Positions 8,498 through 18,374 are shown, numbered from the stretch's first letter. The stretch: 64,000 nt of DNA from Aliiroseovarius halocynthiae (GCF_007004645.1 NZ_ML660019.1:1074437-1138436), one strand, 5' to 3'. Numbers and translations are program-made. Notes: generated by a model from the sequence alone, not told the origin.

Positions 8498-8552
8498 ATG
8501 TTGGCGCTTATATTGAGGCCGAAAGCAGAAACAGACTTGCCAAAGTGTGACC

Positions 8553-9032
8553 ATGAACAAGCCCACCCCAGTCCACCCAGAATTGCGCGACCAAGCGCAT
8601 CAGACGCGTACCACCAGCGCTGGTTGGATGCTGCAACGCCTGGCGTGCATGACTGAAACGCAGATGCAGACCCGTCTTAAAGTGCACGGGTTGAAGATGG
8701 ATCATTTCATCGTGCTTATGGCGCTTACCGAGAAAGAAGGCGCCAGCCAGACCGAAATCGGCGAGGGACTGCGACTGGCGGGCTATACAGTTTCGCGTGC
8801 ACTGGATGCGCTGGAAAAGCAGGGGCTGGTTGAACGCAAACAAGACGCGCAATCCCGTCGCACACATCGTGTGTTTTTGACGGATGATGGTCGGGCGCTT
8901 ATGCCCAGTATCTTTGGGATCATCGGCGATCTGAACAAAGATCTGCTGGATCAGTTGCCCGCCGAAGACCAGCAAGAATTTCTGCGCCTGTTGACAGTTT
9001 TGACGCAGGCAGTGGGTTCTGGATGCGGCTGA
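8553..9032 (+). CDS. MarR family transcriptional regulator
   Basis: A 159-residue winged-helix regulator. The DNA-binding region is ALTEKEGASQTEIGEGL, then AGYTVSRALDALEKQGLVERK and the wing DAQSRRTHRVFLTDDGR (about residues 55-112). The family acts as dimers that leave DNA on binding ligands or on cysteine oxidation. ATG 8553 is taken; a GTG sits two codons upstream. The paired palindromes immediately upstream suggest it controls itself and the divergent cytochrome b561. Confidence 0.9.
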   Translation: MNKPTPVHPELRDQAHQTRTTSAGWMLQRLACMTETQMQTRLKVHGLKMDHFIVLMALTEKEGASQTEIGEGLRLAGYTVSRALDALEKQGLVERKQDAQSRRTHRVFLTDDGRALMPSIFGIIGDLNKDLLDQLPAEDQQEFLRLLTVLTQAVGSGCG

Positions 9033-9035
9033 AAC

Positions 9036-9503
9036 CTAAGTAAAGTCGCCGGGAACTGCGCCACATATGCGGATCAGATCCGCGGGGGGCGCAGGGAAAA
9101 CGTGCCGCGGCGTGCCTGCAGCAGCCCACACTTCCTCAAATTCCAAAAGACGCGCGTCATAGAAAGCGCGAACCGGACTGGTCAACCCGACAGGGGACAC
9201 ACCTCCGATCGCAAATCCAGTTTCGGCGCGGATCAGTTTCGCATCTGCTTTGCCCAACGTCTCGCCCGCCAGCGCCGAGGCTTTCACCGCATCCACCTGA
9301 TTTCCGCCCGCCGTTAGAAACAACACCACATGACCCGAGCTTTCGCCGCGAAAGATAATGGATTTTGCAATCTGATCTATCTCGCACCCACAGGCGCGGG
9401 CGGCATCCGCAGCGGTGCGCGTGCCTTCGGACATTTCCACCACATCAATGGCGATGCCTGCGTCTTCAAGCGCAGCTTTGACCCGTTTTAGACTTTTGGA
9501 CAT
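9036..9503 (-). CDS. YbaK/EbsC-family (prolyl-tRNA deacylase-like) protein
   Basis: A 155-residue protein with the YbaK/INS fold: N-terminal MSKSLKRVKAALEDAG, the Lys-containing strand EIDQIAKSIIFRG, the LFLTAGGNQVDAVKAS loop and FAIGGVSPVGLTSPVRAF. Members hydrolyse mischarged aminoacyl-tRNAs (Cys-tRNAPro, Ala-tRNAPro); this subgroup is not assigned a tRNA. It converges on marR with only three bases between stops. Confidence 0.85.
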   Translation of the reverse strand: MSKSLKRVKAALEDAGIAIDVVEMSEGTRTAADAARACGCEIDQIAKSIIFRGESSGHVVLFLTAGGNQVDAVKASALAGETLGKADAKLIRAETGFAIGGVSPVGLTSPVRAFYDARLLEFEEVWAAAGTPRHVFPAPPADLIRICGAVPGDFT

Positions 9504-9635
9504 ATTGGTTCCTGTCGTGTTCAGCGATCCTTAACGGGACAGTAGCCATTCATCTCCCATGATCAAGCTGGTCCGTATGGTCGCAACCTGCTTTCCCATG
9601 TTGACCCGCCCCGCCGCCCGGCGCAATTTGCGCAT

Positions 9636-12431
9636 ATGAGCCAGAATTCTTTCGCTGCCCGCATCACCCGTACTCCCATCGCATACGAGGCCGAACCCGC
9701 CGCGGATATCGACGCGCTGTTTGCGGATTTAACGCCTGATCTGCGTGGAGTGTTGTCGGGAGCGGCTGGCTGCTCACCCTATCTGAAGGGATTGATGGAG
9801 AAACAGGCGGGTTGGCTGCGCGAGGCGCTGAGCATTGCTCCTGAAGACGCCATCCGCACCGCGATGAACGACATGAACCGCGACAGCGACAGCACCTTGC
9901 GCAAATCCCTGCGCGTGGCAAAGCAGCGCATCGCGCTTCTGACCGGGCTTGCCGATTTGGCAGGGGTTTATCAGCTAGAGCAGGTGACCGGTGCGCTGAC
10001 AGATCTGGCGGATTTCGCCACCCACTCGGCAATGACCTTTCAGGTGGGCAACGAAATCCGGCGCGGCAAACTGCCGGGTATGACTGAGGATGATGTTGAG
10101 ATCGCCGGGGGAATGGTCGCGCTGGCCATGGGCAAGATGGGGGCGCACGAGCTGAACTATAGCTCGGACATTGATCTGATCATGCTGTTTGACGACAGCC
10201 GCTTCGAAGGCGCCGATTTCCACGAGGCACGTGCCAGCCACGTCCGCGCCACCCGCAAGATGAGCACAATGCTGTCTGAACTGACGGAAGATGGCTATGT
10301 TTTCCGCACGGATCTGCGGCTGCGCCCGGACCCGTCCGTTACGCCGGTCTGTGTCTCGATGGAGGCGGCAGAGCGCTATTATGAAAGCCTTGGCCGCACG
10401 TGGGAGCGTGCCGCCCATATCAAGGCGCGCCCTTGCGGTGGCGATATTGCAGCGGGCGAGGCCTATTTGGCACGTCTGCGCCCTTTTATCTGGCGCAAGC
10501 ATCTGGATTTCGCGGCCATTCAGGATGCCCACGACATGCGTTTGCGTATCCGCGAGCATAAGGGGCTGCATGGCGATATCACACTGCCCGGCCATGACAT
10601 GAAACTGGGCCGTGGTGGCATTCGCGAGATCGAGTTTTTCACGCAGACCCGTCAAATCATTGCCGGGGGGCGCGACGAAGGATTGCGGATGCGTGGCACA
10701 GTACCGGGATTGGCTGCGCTCGCAGACAAAGACTGGATCCCCTCGGATGTGGCCGAAATTCTGACCCGACATTACCGCTTCCACCGCGAGGTTGAACATC
10801 GTGTGCAAATGTTCCGCGATGCTCAGACCCATAACCTGCCCAAATCAGATGATGAGTTCGACCGTTTGGCGCGGATGATGGGCGAGGGGGATACCGATGT
10901 TCTGAAGAGCCAGATCCATGATGCGTTGGCCGAAGTGCACGAGGTGACCGAAGGCTTCTTCGCGCCCGATGACACAACTGCTGATGGTCGCGAACTGACC
11001 GAAAGCGAGGTCGAAATCGTGAGCCGGTGGGAGACCTATCCCTGTCTGCGTTCGGCCCGCGCGGTCGAGATCTTCAATCGCTTGAAACCTGATCTGTTGG
11101 CGCGGCTGGCCGATGCGCCACGTCCGCATGACGCGCTGATCCAATTCGATGGGTTCCTGAAGCGGTTGCCCGCAGGCGTTCAGCTGTTTTCCCTGTTCGA
11201 GGCAAACCCAACGCTGGTTGATCTGATCGTCGATATCGCGGCAACGGCACCGGCGCTGGCTGCTTATCTGGGACACAACGCCCAAGTTCTGGACGCGGTG
11301 ATCGGGGGTGGCTTTTTTGAACCGTGGCCGGGCGGTGAGGCGCTTGAGGCAGAGCTGGCCGCGCGTCTGGAAAAGGCACCTGATTACGAGGCGAAACTGG
11401 ATGGCGCCCGCCGCTGGATGAAAGAATGGCATTTCCGTATCGGCGTGCATTTCCTGCGTGGCCTGATCCAGGCACGTGAGGCGGGGGCTCAGTATACCGA
11501 CCTTGCCGATGCTGTCATTCGCGGGCTTTGGCCAATAGTTGTGGACAATTTCGCGCTGAAACACGGCACTCCGCCTGGGGCGGGGGCTGCGATCATCGGA
11601 ATGGGATCCTTGGGCGCGCGGTCGCTGACGGCCACATCAGATCTGGATCTGATCATCATTTATGACCCGCAAGGCGTGGATATGTCGGACGGACGCCGCC
11701 CCTTGGCGACACGCCCGTATTATGCGCGTTTGACGCAGGCCTTTCTGACGGCTCTATCTGCACCGATGGCGGAAGGACGGCTCTACGAAGTCGACATGCG
11801 TTTGCGCCCCTCGGGGCGGCAAGGGGCTGTTGCCACCTCGATTGAAAGCTTCAAGTCCTATCAACGAGACGAAGCCTGGACGTGGGAGCATCTGGCCCTG
11901 ACGCGGGCGCGCGTGGTTGCCGGACCAGATGTGCTTGCACAGGATTATGAAACCGCGCGGGCCGAGGTGCTTGCGGTTAAGCGCGACCCGTCCAAGGTGA
12001 TCTCGGATGTGATCGAGATGCGCAACCGGATCGCAGACGCGAAGCAGGCGGGCGGCGCATTGGACGCCAAGCTGGGTGAAGGCCACCTGCAAGATGTCGA
12101 GCTGGTTGCCCAGGCCGCAGCGCTTTTGTCGGGTGACACGCCTCGCACGCCAGATCAACAGATCGCGCAGGGTGTCGCCATTGGGTGGTTTTCTGACGCG
12201 CAGGGGCGCGATATGGCGCAGTCCCACGACTTAATGTGGCGCTTACAGGCCGCGTCGAAACTTCTCTCGGATGGTCCTTTGGATCTGGACAGTTTAGGGC
12301 AGGGCGGGCAAGGCTTGCTTTTGCGCGAGACCGGGGCAGAAAGCGAAGCCGCCCTGATCAGGGATCTGGAGGACAAGGCGCGGGCGGCAGCCCTTGCCAT
12401 CGACGAAGTGCTGGCAAACCCACCCGGGTGA
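9636..12431 (+). CDS. glnE: glutamine synthetase adenylyltransferase / deadenylase
   Basis: A 931-residue bifunctional enzyme that adenylylates and deadenylylates glutamine synthetase in response to PII. Two nucleotidyltransferase domains are visible: the N-terminal one with ELNYSSDIDLIMLFD (about residue 175) and the C-terminal one with LTATSDLDLIIIYD (about residue 667), each followed by R-L-R-P repeats (TDLRLRPDPS, VDMRLRPSGR). The length is normal for alphaproteobacteria. Divergent from the YbaK-like gene; the small gene at 12449 follows within 17 bases and is likely cotranscribed. Confidence 0.97.
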   Translation: MSQNSFAARITRTPIAYEAEPAADIDALFADLTPDLRGVLSGAAGCSPYLKGLMEKQAGWLREALSIAPEDAIRTAMNDMNRDSDSTLRKSLRVAKQRIALLTGLADLAGVYQLEQVTGALTDLADFATHSAMTFQVGNEIRRGKLPGMTEDDVEIAGGMVALAMGKMGAHELNYSSDIDLIMLFDDSRFEGADFHEARASHVRATRKMSTMLSELTEDGYVFRTDLRLRPDPSVTPVCVSMEAAERYYESLGRTWERAAHIKARPCGGDIAAGEAYLARLRPFIWRKHLDFAAIQDAHDMRLRIREHKGLHGDITLPGHDMKLGRGGIREIEFFTQTRQIIAGGRDEGLRMRGTVPGLAALADKDWIPSDVAEILTRHYRFHREVEHRVQMFRDAQTHNLPKSDDEFDRLARMMGEGDTDVLKSQIHDALAEVHEVTEGFFAPDDTTADGRELTESEVEIVSRWETYPCLRSARAVEIFNRLKPDLLARLADAPRPHDALIQFDGFLKRLPAGVQLFSLFEANPTLVDLIVDIAATAPALAAYLGHNAQVLDAVIGGGFFEPWPGGEALEAELAARLEKAPDYEAKLDGARRWMKEWHFRIGVHFLRGLIQAREAGAQYTDLADAVIRGLWPIVVDNFALKHGTPPGAGAAIIGMGSLGARSLTATSDLDLIIIYDPQGVDMSDGRRPLATRPYYARLTQAFLTALSAPMAEGRLYEVDMRLRPSGRQGAVATSIESFKSYQRDEAWTWEHLALTRARVVAGPDVLAQDYETARAEVLAVKRDPSKVISDVIEMRNRIADAKQAGGALDAKLGEGHLQDVELVAQAAALLSGDTPRTPDQQIAQGVAIGWFSDAQGRDMAQSHDLMWRLQAASKLLSDGPLDLDSLGQGGQGLLLRETGAESEAALIRDLEDKARAAALAIDEVLANPPG

Positions 12432-12448
12432 CGCCGCCGGAGGGACAT

Positions 12449-12721
12449 ATGACCGAGCTTATCCAAGCCATCGACCAGCGCGGGTTGATCCGCGACAGCT
12501 ATGTGATCGAAGGGATCTCTGCGGGCGAATGCCGGTCCATTTTTTTAGATTGGGCGCTGTTTGAAGATCACGACATGCCGCAGGCGGATCGGATCAAGGC
12601 TTTGTTGGATCATTATGGTGCCACTGCGCCTGACCATCCGATGACCGATGTCCTGACCGCCGCACTTGAAACGCCCACCGCGCCCAAGCGGCGCGGTGGG
12701 CGCAAGGGGCGGGTTGGGTGA
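12449..12721 (+). CDS. small conserved-looking protein downstream of glnE
   Basis: A 90-residue frame with GGAGGG six bases before ATG 12449. It begins MTELIQAIDQRGLIRDSYVI, contains a Cys-bearing segment (GISAGECRSIFLDWAL), a DHYGATAPDHPM stretch and a basic tail (PKRRGGRKGRVG). No family was recognised. The strong ribosome site, codon use like its neighbours and tight spacing to glnE support a real gene. A role linked to glnE is possible but only by position. Confidence 0.7.
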   Translation: MTELIQAIDQRGLIRDSYVIEGISAGECRSIFLDWALFEDHDMPQADRIKALLDHYGATAPDHPMTDVLTAALETPTAPKRRGGRKGRVG

Positions 12722-12909
12722 TCCCACATTTGGGCACCTCGGCAGTCGGGTCTGCATTCGGGTGTTATCAGTGGGCGAAGATAACTATTTTATAGAAAAT
12801 ACATGACAGCGCCTTGGTGTCCGGTCCAGACTAGATCCTATCACGTAGTATAGGGCGCTTCGGACCCACCAGTCTTGGTCGCCCCTGAGGGTGCGAGAGT
12901 GGGAGTTGA

Positions 12910-14793
12910 ATGGACGCCATAGTATTCACGACAGAGATGGGGGTCGTGCTTGGCCTTCTTTCATTTACAGTTTTCCTATTTGTTTCCGAGATAATTCGAA
13001 TAGATTTGGCCGCCTTGCTTGTTCTTGTGACGGTCGGCATCCTAAGTTACCTGCCCGGTCTCGAAAGTTTGGCAGACGTCAATCACCTGTTTGACGGGTT
13101 CGCCTCAAACGCAGTGATATCGATCATCGCGGTTATGATAGTGGGGGCCGGACTTGACCGGACCGGGATCATGAACAAGGTCGCCGCGGCGATCCTGAAA
13201 CATGGCGGCACATCCGAAACCCGTGTGCTTCCCATTGTGTCAGGAACTGTGGGCTTCATTTCCAGCTTTCTTCAAAACGTCGGCGCGGCGGCATTGTTCC
13301 TGCCAGTTGTCAGCCGGATCTCGGTGCGTTCAGGCATACCGCTAAGCCGTCTGCTGATGCCAATGGGGTTCTGCGCGATCCTGGGTGGCACCATGACCAT
13401 GGTGGGGTCGTCGCCCCTTATTTTGCTGAATGACCTGATCCTGACGGCCAACGAAGGCTTGCCTGACCATTTGAAGATGGAGCCGTTCGGACTGTTTTCA
13501 GTGGCGCCGGTGGGCGCTGCATTGATCGTGACTGGCATCGTGTATTTTCTTGTCTTGGGCCGCTGGGTGCTGCCCGGATCATCCGATCCGATCGAGCCAA
13601 GTTCCGGGCAGGGGACGACAGAGTATCTTGAACGCGTCTATGGACTTCATGCGCAGGTCTTTGAGGTGGATGTGCCCGCCGACAGCCCCTTAGTCGGTCA
13701 AATCCTTGCCGACATCAATAACGAAAACAACATCTATATTATCTCGACTTTCTATCGTGGTAAGGCGTCGATGATCCAGATTTTAACCGCCGAGATCGCC
13801 GCCCCGTGCCGGTTGGCGATCATCGGAAGTGACCAGGCGGTTCATGAGTTTGCAGAGCGCTATAAGCTGATGGTGCGCCCTGATTTGGATGTGTTCATCG
13901 AAGAATTCGCCCCAACCAATGCGGGGGTGGCCGAGCTGGTCATTCCGCCGGATTCCAAACTGATTGGGAAAAGCCCTCGTGACATCTTGCTGCGTAAAAC
14001 CTATGGGCTGGGGCTGATGGCCATACACCGCGGTGAAGAGACGTTAAGCCATGTGAAGACTGAAGATCACGAGGCAACTCAGATTGGTCTGGTTCCCTTT
14101 CATGCAGGTGACATGCTGGTGGCGCATACACGTTGGGACAACCTGACGCGATTGAAGCGCGACCGCGATTTCATCGTGGTGACCACAGACTTTCCACAAG
14201 AGGAGCTTCGTCCGCACAAGGTCAGCTGGGCGTTGTTTTTCTTCTTGATTTCATTGTCGTTGATCTTGTTCACGGATGTGCGCCTGTCATTGTGTCTGCT
14301 GACGGGCGCTGTCGGGATGCTGCTGTCGCGCGTCCTCAGCATTGACGAGGCGTATCGCGCTGTCGGCTGGAACACAGTTTTCTTGTTGGCCAGTTTGATC
14401 CCGTTGGGGCAAGCGGTGCAGAATACGGGCACGGCTGAATGGATTGCCCAGCAAATCCTGACGGTGCTGGACGGATGGCCGATTTGGTCGCTTCAGGCGG
14501 GTGTCGCCGTTTTGGCAACGGTGTTTTCGCTGGTCATGTCGAATGTGGGGGCGACGGTTCTTCTGGTGCCCTTATCCGTCTCGATTGCTGTGGCTGCCGG
14601 TGCCAATCCGGCGATATTTGCCCTGACGGTGGCGATTTCGACGTCAAATTCCTTCATCATTCCGACCCATCAGGTGAATGCGCTGATCATGGGGCCTGCG
14701 GGCTATAAGGTGATGGACTTCGTAAAAAGCGGAGGGATCATGACGATCCTGTTCCTGCTTGTCTCGCTGGTCATGCTGAACGTCGTCTTCTAA
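12910..14793 (+). CDS. SLC13-family permease with TrkA-C domains
   Basis: A 627-residue membrane transporter of the SLC13/DASS group, which takes up anions such as dicarboxylates or sulfate with sodium. N-terminal helices (residues 1-225) include FLQNVGAAALFLPVVSRIS and GGTMTMVGSSP, the first substrate loop. A cytoplasmic insert (about 240-410) carries two TrkA-C-type modules (GLHAQVFEVDVPADSPLVGQ, VAELVIPPDSKLIGKSP). The second half has MSNVGATVLLVPLSVSIA and STSNSFIIPTHQVNALI. GGGAG precedes ATG 12910. The same architecture occurs in sulfate or sulfite transporters, but the substrate cannot be told. A weak inverted repeat lies upstream (12837-12854). Confidence 0.88.
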   Translation: MDAIVFTTEMGVVLGLLSFTVFLFVSEIIRIDLAALLVLVTVGILSYLPGLESLADVNHLFDGFASNAVISIIAVMIVGAGLDRTGIMNKVAAAILKHGGTSETRVLPIVSGTVGFISSFLQNVGAAALFLPVVSRISVRSGIPLSRLLMPMGFCAILGGTMTMVGSSPLILLNDLILTANEGLPDHLKMEPFGLFSVAPVGAALIVTGIVYFLVLGRWVLPGSSDPIEPSSGQGTTEYLERVYGLHAQVFEVDVPADSPLVGQILADINNENNIYIISTFYRGKASMIQILTAEIAAPCRLAIIGSDQAVHEFAERYKLMVRPDLDVFIEEFAPTNAGVAELVIPPDSKLIGKSPRDILLRKTYGLGLMAIHRGEETLSHVKTEDHEATQIGLVPFHAGDMLVAHTRWDNLTRLKRDRDFIVVTTDFPQEELRPHKVSWALFFFLISLSLILFTDVRLSLCLLTGAVGMLLSRVLSIDEAYRAVGWNTVFLLASLIPLGQAVQNTGTAEWIAQQILTVLDGWPIWSLQAGVAVLATVFSLVMSNVGATVLLVPLSVSIAVAAGANPAIFALTVAISTSNSFIIPTHQVNALIMGPAGYKVMDFVKSGGIMTILFLLVSLVMLNVVF

Positions 14794-14828
14794 CGGTCGC
14801 GCGGGTGGCTGCGTTTGGGTTGTGACGT

Positions 14829-16073
14829 TTAGGTCAGCTCGTCTTGTGGGCGCATCATCAGCCAGATCAGCGATGCACCCGCAAGGGCCAAGAAGGGCAC
14901 CATGGCAATGTTCACGGCGCTCCAGCCTTCGACAGCTGACCCACCCGAGCAGTTCATCAGCCCGCCCGACGCCAGCGACGCCACGGTTACGCAGCCGAAG
15001 ACGATCATGTCGTTCATGCCTTGAACGCGGCCGCGTTCTTCAGGTGCGTGGGCACCTGCCAGCATCGAGGTGGCCCCGATGAAGCCGAAGTTCCAGCCGA
15101 CGCCCAACAGGATCAGGGCGATGAAGAAGTTCTCAAGCTCGACCCCCTGCAAGGCGACGATGCCCGCCAAGCCCAGAATGACCAGACCCGCGGCAATGAC
15201 CATGCGTGTCCCGTAGCGGGCGATCAGGTGGCCGGTAAAGAAGCTGGGCACGAACATTGCCAAAACGTGGGCGGTGACGATATTGCCTGCCATATCGGTT
15301 TCAAACCCGCATCCCACAACCGCCAAAGGTGTCGAGGTCATGACAAGGTTCATCAGCGCATAGGAGACCATCCCGCAGATGATCGCCACGGCGATCACTG
15401 GATCGCGCAGAAGTTCCATCCGGGTCCGGCCCTTCGGCGCGTCCTCGTGCGGTTTTTCGGGCTTGGGAATGTCCAGCCCCAGAAACAGAAGCGATCCCAG
15501 AAGGTTGATCACGATGATGGTCAGATAGGCTCCGAGGAAGGGCACGACCATGGCGTCATTGGTCAAGTTGAAAAGTTGCGGACCGATAATGGCGGACGCA
15601 AGGCCGCCTGCCATAACATAGGAAATCGCCTTGGGTCGGAAGGCAGCCGACGCCGTGTCTGCCGCCGCAAAACGGTAAAAGCCCTGCGCAGACTGATAAA
15701 GCCCCATAAAGAACGACCCGATCAGAAAGATCGTGAAGTCATATTGCATCAAGCCGTAAGCGCTGATCGCTGCACCAAACGAGCCCCCAAGCGTGCCCAG
15801 CCAGAACCCGACCCGACGTCCATAGGTCTGCATGACCCAGCTGACTGGATTGGCGAAGACCATCGAACCGCCGACCATCAAGGATATCGGCAGGGTCGCC
15901 CAGCAGGGGTTGGATGCCAGCGATTGCCCCGCCAGACCGGCCATGGTGAAAATCATCGGCATCTGCGCACCCAGAATGGCCTGCGCAAGCACAAGTATCG
16001 TTACATTGCGCTTGGCGCGGGCGTCGTCGGCTGGTGTCAGGGTCACATCGGTCATGCGCATATGCGTATCCAT
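14829..16073 (-). CDS. MFS transporter
   Basis: A 414-residue major facilitator with about 12 hydrophobic helices. A motif-A-like loop, WVMQTYGRRVGFWLG, lies after the second helix, and a charged cytoplasmic loop (KPEKPHEDAPKGRTRMELLR) separates the halves near residue 210. The substrate is unknown. The true start may be one of three close ATGs (16073, 16061, 16055). It lies 57 bases upstream-side of cobB in the same direction, so a link with cobalamin metabolism (cobalt, precursor) is possible but unproven. It converges on the SLC13 gene. Confidence 0.85.
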   Translation of the reverse strand: MDTHMRMTDVTLTPADDARAKRNVTILVLAQAILGAQMPMIFTMAGLAGQSLASNPCWATLPISLMVGGSMVFANPVSWVMQTYGRRVGFWLGTLGGSFGAAISAYGLMQYDFTIFLIGSFFMGLYQSAQGFYRFAAADTASAAFRPKAISYVMAGGLASAIIGPQLFNLTNDAMVVPFLGAYLTIIVINLLGSLLFLGLDIPKPEKPHEDAPKGRTRMELLRDPVIAVAIICGMVSYALMNLVMTSTPLAVVGCGFETDMAGNIVTAHVLAMFVPSFFTGHLIARYGTRMVIAAGLVILGLAGIVALQGVELENFFIALILLGVGWNFGFIGATSMLAGAHAPEERGRVQGMNDMIVFGCVTVASLASGGLMNCSGGSAVEGWSAVNIAMVPFLALAGASLIWLMMRPQDELT

Positions 16074-16130
16074 GCATGTGGGTTTTGACCAGAGCGAAAT
16101 TGTACCCCTGAATGTGGGCGGATGTCGCAG

Positions 16131-17408
16131 TTAGGCTTGATCAATCAGGTGGGCGAAGCTGCCGGACACATGGCCCTCGATCAGTCCCATTGGGGCAAGC
16201 GCACGGCCTTCGGCATCGGTGGCGTCAAATAGCGGCGCACCTTCGGCCAAAAGCGTTGTGGCATAGTGGAATTCATGCGCGTTCCAGCGTCCTGAGAACG
16301 GGCCGTCGGTCGCGTGCAGCGCGCGGTATCCAAGATGCAGCTTGCGCTTGGCAAAGCTGGTTTCCAGCCCCAAAAGCCCCAGCATTTCATGGCGATTGCC
16401 GTTTTTGTCGGTGATCGCTCGACCAAGAGTCATATAGCCACCACACTCGCCATAAATCGGGCAGGTTGCGGATTTCATACCATGCTTGAAACCCTGTGCG
16501 GCAGCCAGTTTCCCCGCGTGAAGCTCTGGGTATCCGCCGGGTAGAAAGATGAAATCAGCATCTGGGGCCGGGGCGTCGTCCGCAAGGGGTGAGAAAGGCA
16601 AAACCTCGGCCCCGGCGGCGCGCCAGTCTGCCAAGATGTGCGGATAGGCAAAGGCGAAGGCCTTGTCCGAAGCAACAGCTATCCGTTGCCCCGGAGGAGG
16701 CAGGCGTTTGGCAGCACCCGGAGTGTCCGCAACATGGCCCGCCAAAGCGACCAGAGCATCAAGGTCGATCGCGGCCTCAACCACATCTGCGACCCGGTTA
16801 AGATAGGCTTGCAGATTGGGATGTTCCTCGGCCTGAACCAAGCCCAAATGACGCGAGGGATGTTCCAGCCCCGCCTGACGATAGACCGCGCCCAGAACCG
16901 GGATCAGGCTGTCTTGCAGGCTGGCCCGCAGCATAGCTTCGTGTCGCGGGCTGCCTACGTGGTTCAGAATGACACCCGCGACGCGCACGTCAGAGTCGTG
17001 TTGGGCAAAGCCGTTCACCAAGGGCGCGACCGAATGTGCAAGGCGGGCGCAATCGACCACCAGAACAACGGGAAGGGCAAAAATGCGTGCCAGATCCGCT
17101 GTGGCACCGCGCCCTTCTGGGGGCGCGCCGTCAAACAGGCCCATCGCCCCTTCAATCAAAAGAAGCTCGGCACCGGATCGTGCTAAATCATGCAGCCGCG
17201 CAGGCCCCATCGCCCACGCATCAAGATTGGGGCATTCGCGTCCGCAAGCAGCAGCATGAAAACGCGGGTCAATATAGTCTGGGCCGGATTTCGCACCGCT
17301 GACATCCACACCGCGCCGCGATAACGCGCGCAGCAGGCCAAGCGTCAGGGTGGTCTTCCCGCTGCCCGATGAGGGCGCGGACAGAATCAAGCCGGTTGGC
17401 GACGACAT
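16131..17408 (-). CDS. cobB: cobyrinate a,c-diamide synthase
   Basis: A 425-residue ATP-dependent amidotransferase that amidates the a and c carboxylates of (hydrogeno)cobyrinate. The P-loop SAPSSGSGKTTLTLG opens the dethiobiotin-synthetase-like domain. The C-terminal glutaminase half carries the nucleophilic Cys in CPIYGECGGYMTLG (about residue 323) and the His in GLIEGHVSGSFAHLI. The length is at the short end for CobB (about 430-460). The start ATG overlaps the stop of cobA by one base (TGATG), indicating translational coupling. Confidence 0.95.
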   Translation of the reverse strand: MSSPTGLILSAPSSGSGKTTLTLGLLRALSRRGVDVSGAKSGPDYIDPRFHAAACGRECPNLDAWAMGPARLHDLARSGAELLLIEGAMGLFDGAPPEGRGATADLARIFALPVVLVVDCARLAHSVAPLVNGFAQHDSDVRVAGVILNHVGSPRHEAMLRASLQDSLIPVLGAVYRQAGLEHPSRHLGLVQAEEHPNLQAYLNRVADVVEAAIDLDALVALAGHVADTPGAAKRLPPPGQRIAVASDKAFAFAYPHILADWRAAGAEVLPFSPLADDAPAPDADFIFLPGGYPELHAGKLAAAQGFKHGMKSATCPIYGECGGYMTLGRAITDKNGNRHEMLGLLGLETSFAKRKLHLGYRALHATDGPFSGRWNAHEFHYATTLLAEGAPLFDATDAEGRALAPMGLIEGHVSGSFAHLIDQA

Positions 17409-18277
17409 CAGCGATCCTCGGCCGGGCGTCCACGGCCCAGAGGATCGGTGTCGCGGGGTTCCAGACCAGCGGCCATCGCTTGCCAGTCCAAGGCCTGTCG
17501 CATCAAGACGGCACGCCCGACGCAGATGATGGCCGGGGCACCAATGCCTTCGCGGTCTGCATCTTCGACGCAGGTGCCAAGCGTAGTTTCCAGCACGCGC
17601 TGATCCGGCGTCGTCGCGTTCATGGTGATGGCCACAGGTTCGTCTTCCGGGCGGTCAGCTGCAATCAGCTCGGATCGGATGCGGTCCAGATGCTTCATGC
17701 CCATATAGATAACAATGACTTGCGACCCCTGTGCGATCGCTGGCCAGTTCAAAGATCCGGTGGCGTTGCCAGACTGGTCGTGACCCGTGACAAATGTCAC
17801 GGACTGGTTCACATCGCGGTGGGTGACGGGAATACCTGCATAGGCCAGCCCGCCAATTCCGGCGGAAATGCCGGGGATGATACGGATCGGAACGCCATGC
17901 TGTACAAGCGTCTGACCTTCCTCGCCACCACGCCCAAACACGAAAGGATCGCCGCCCTTCAGGCGCAATACGCGCTTGCCGTCCTTGGCCAGATCCACAA
18001 GCCTAAGCGAAATATCGCGCTGTTTTGCTGACGGTTTGCCGCCACGCTTGCCGGCATAGATCACGTCGGCCTCGGGACGGGCCCAATTCAGGATCTCGGG
18101 CGAGACCAGCGCGTCATGCACAATCACATCCGCCTGCATCAGAGCATTCACAGCATGAATGGTCAAAAGTCCGGGATCCCCGGGGCCAGCACCGCATAAC
18201 CAGACCCAGCCGGGTTCCAGTGTGGGCCAATCATGGCCGGGCAAAACAGGTGTCGTATATGCGTGCGAGTCGGTCAT
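17408..18277 (-). CDS. cobA: uroporphyrinogen-III C-methyltransferase
   Basis: A 289-residue SAM-dependent methyltransferase that makes precorrin-2, the branch point to cobalamin and siroheme. Motifs are the N-terminal VWLCGAGPGDPGLLT, LKGGDPFVFGRGGEE, IIPGISAGIGG and AIICVGRAV near the end. ATG 18277 was chosen (AAGGGG upstream; family-like start), as the frame stays open 74 codons further without a ribosome site. The protein is the stand-alone SUMT form, without the CysG N-terminal domain. Divergent from cbiD and coupled to cobB. Confidence 0.95.
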   Translation of the reverse strand: MTDSHAYTTPVLPGHDWPTLEPGWVWLCGAGPGDPGLLTIHAVNALMQADVIVHDALVSPEILNWARPEADVIYAGKRGGKPSAKQRDISLRLVDLAKDGKRVLRLKGGDPFVFGRGGEEGQTLVQHGVPIRIIPGISAGIGGLAYAGIPVTHRDVNQSVTFVTGHDQSGNATGSLNWPAIAQGSQVIVIYMGMKHLDRIRSELIAADRPEDEPVAITMNATTPDQRVLETTLGTCVEDADREGIGAPAIICVGRAVLMRQALDWQAMAAGLEPRDTDPLGRGRPAEDR

Positions 18278-18374
18278 GTGCCCCTTATGCACCCGAACGC
18301 GGCGGGCGAAAAGCGCAACTGCGACGTCACAGAACGGATTGGCGGCGCTGGATTGTCGACATATAGTCGTTCGT

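Noticed and set aside
15021-16088. 355-codon rightward open frame opposite the MFS gene
   Set aside because: Composition is a mirror of the membrane protein on the other strand, with no family resemblance.
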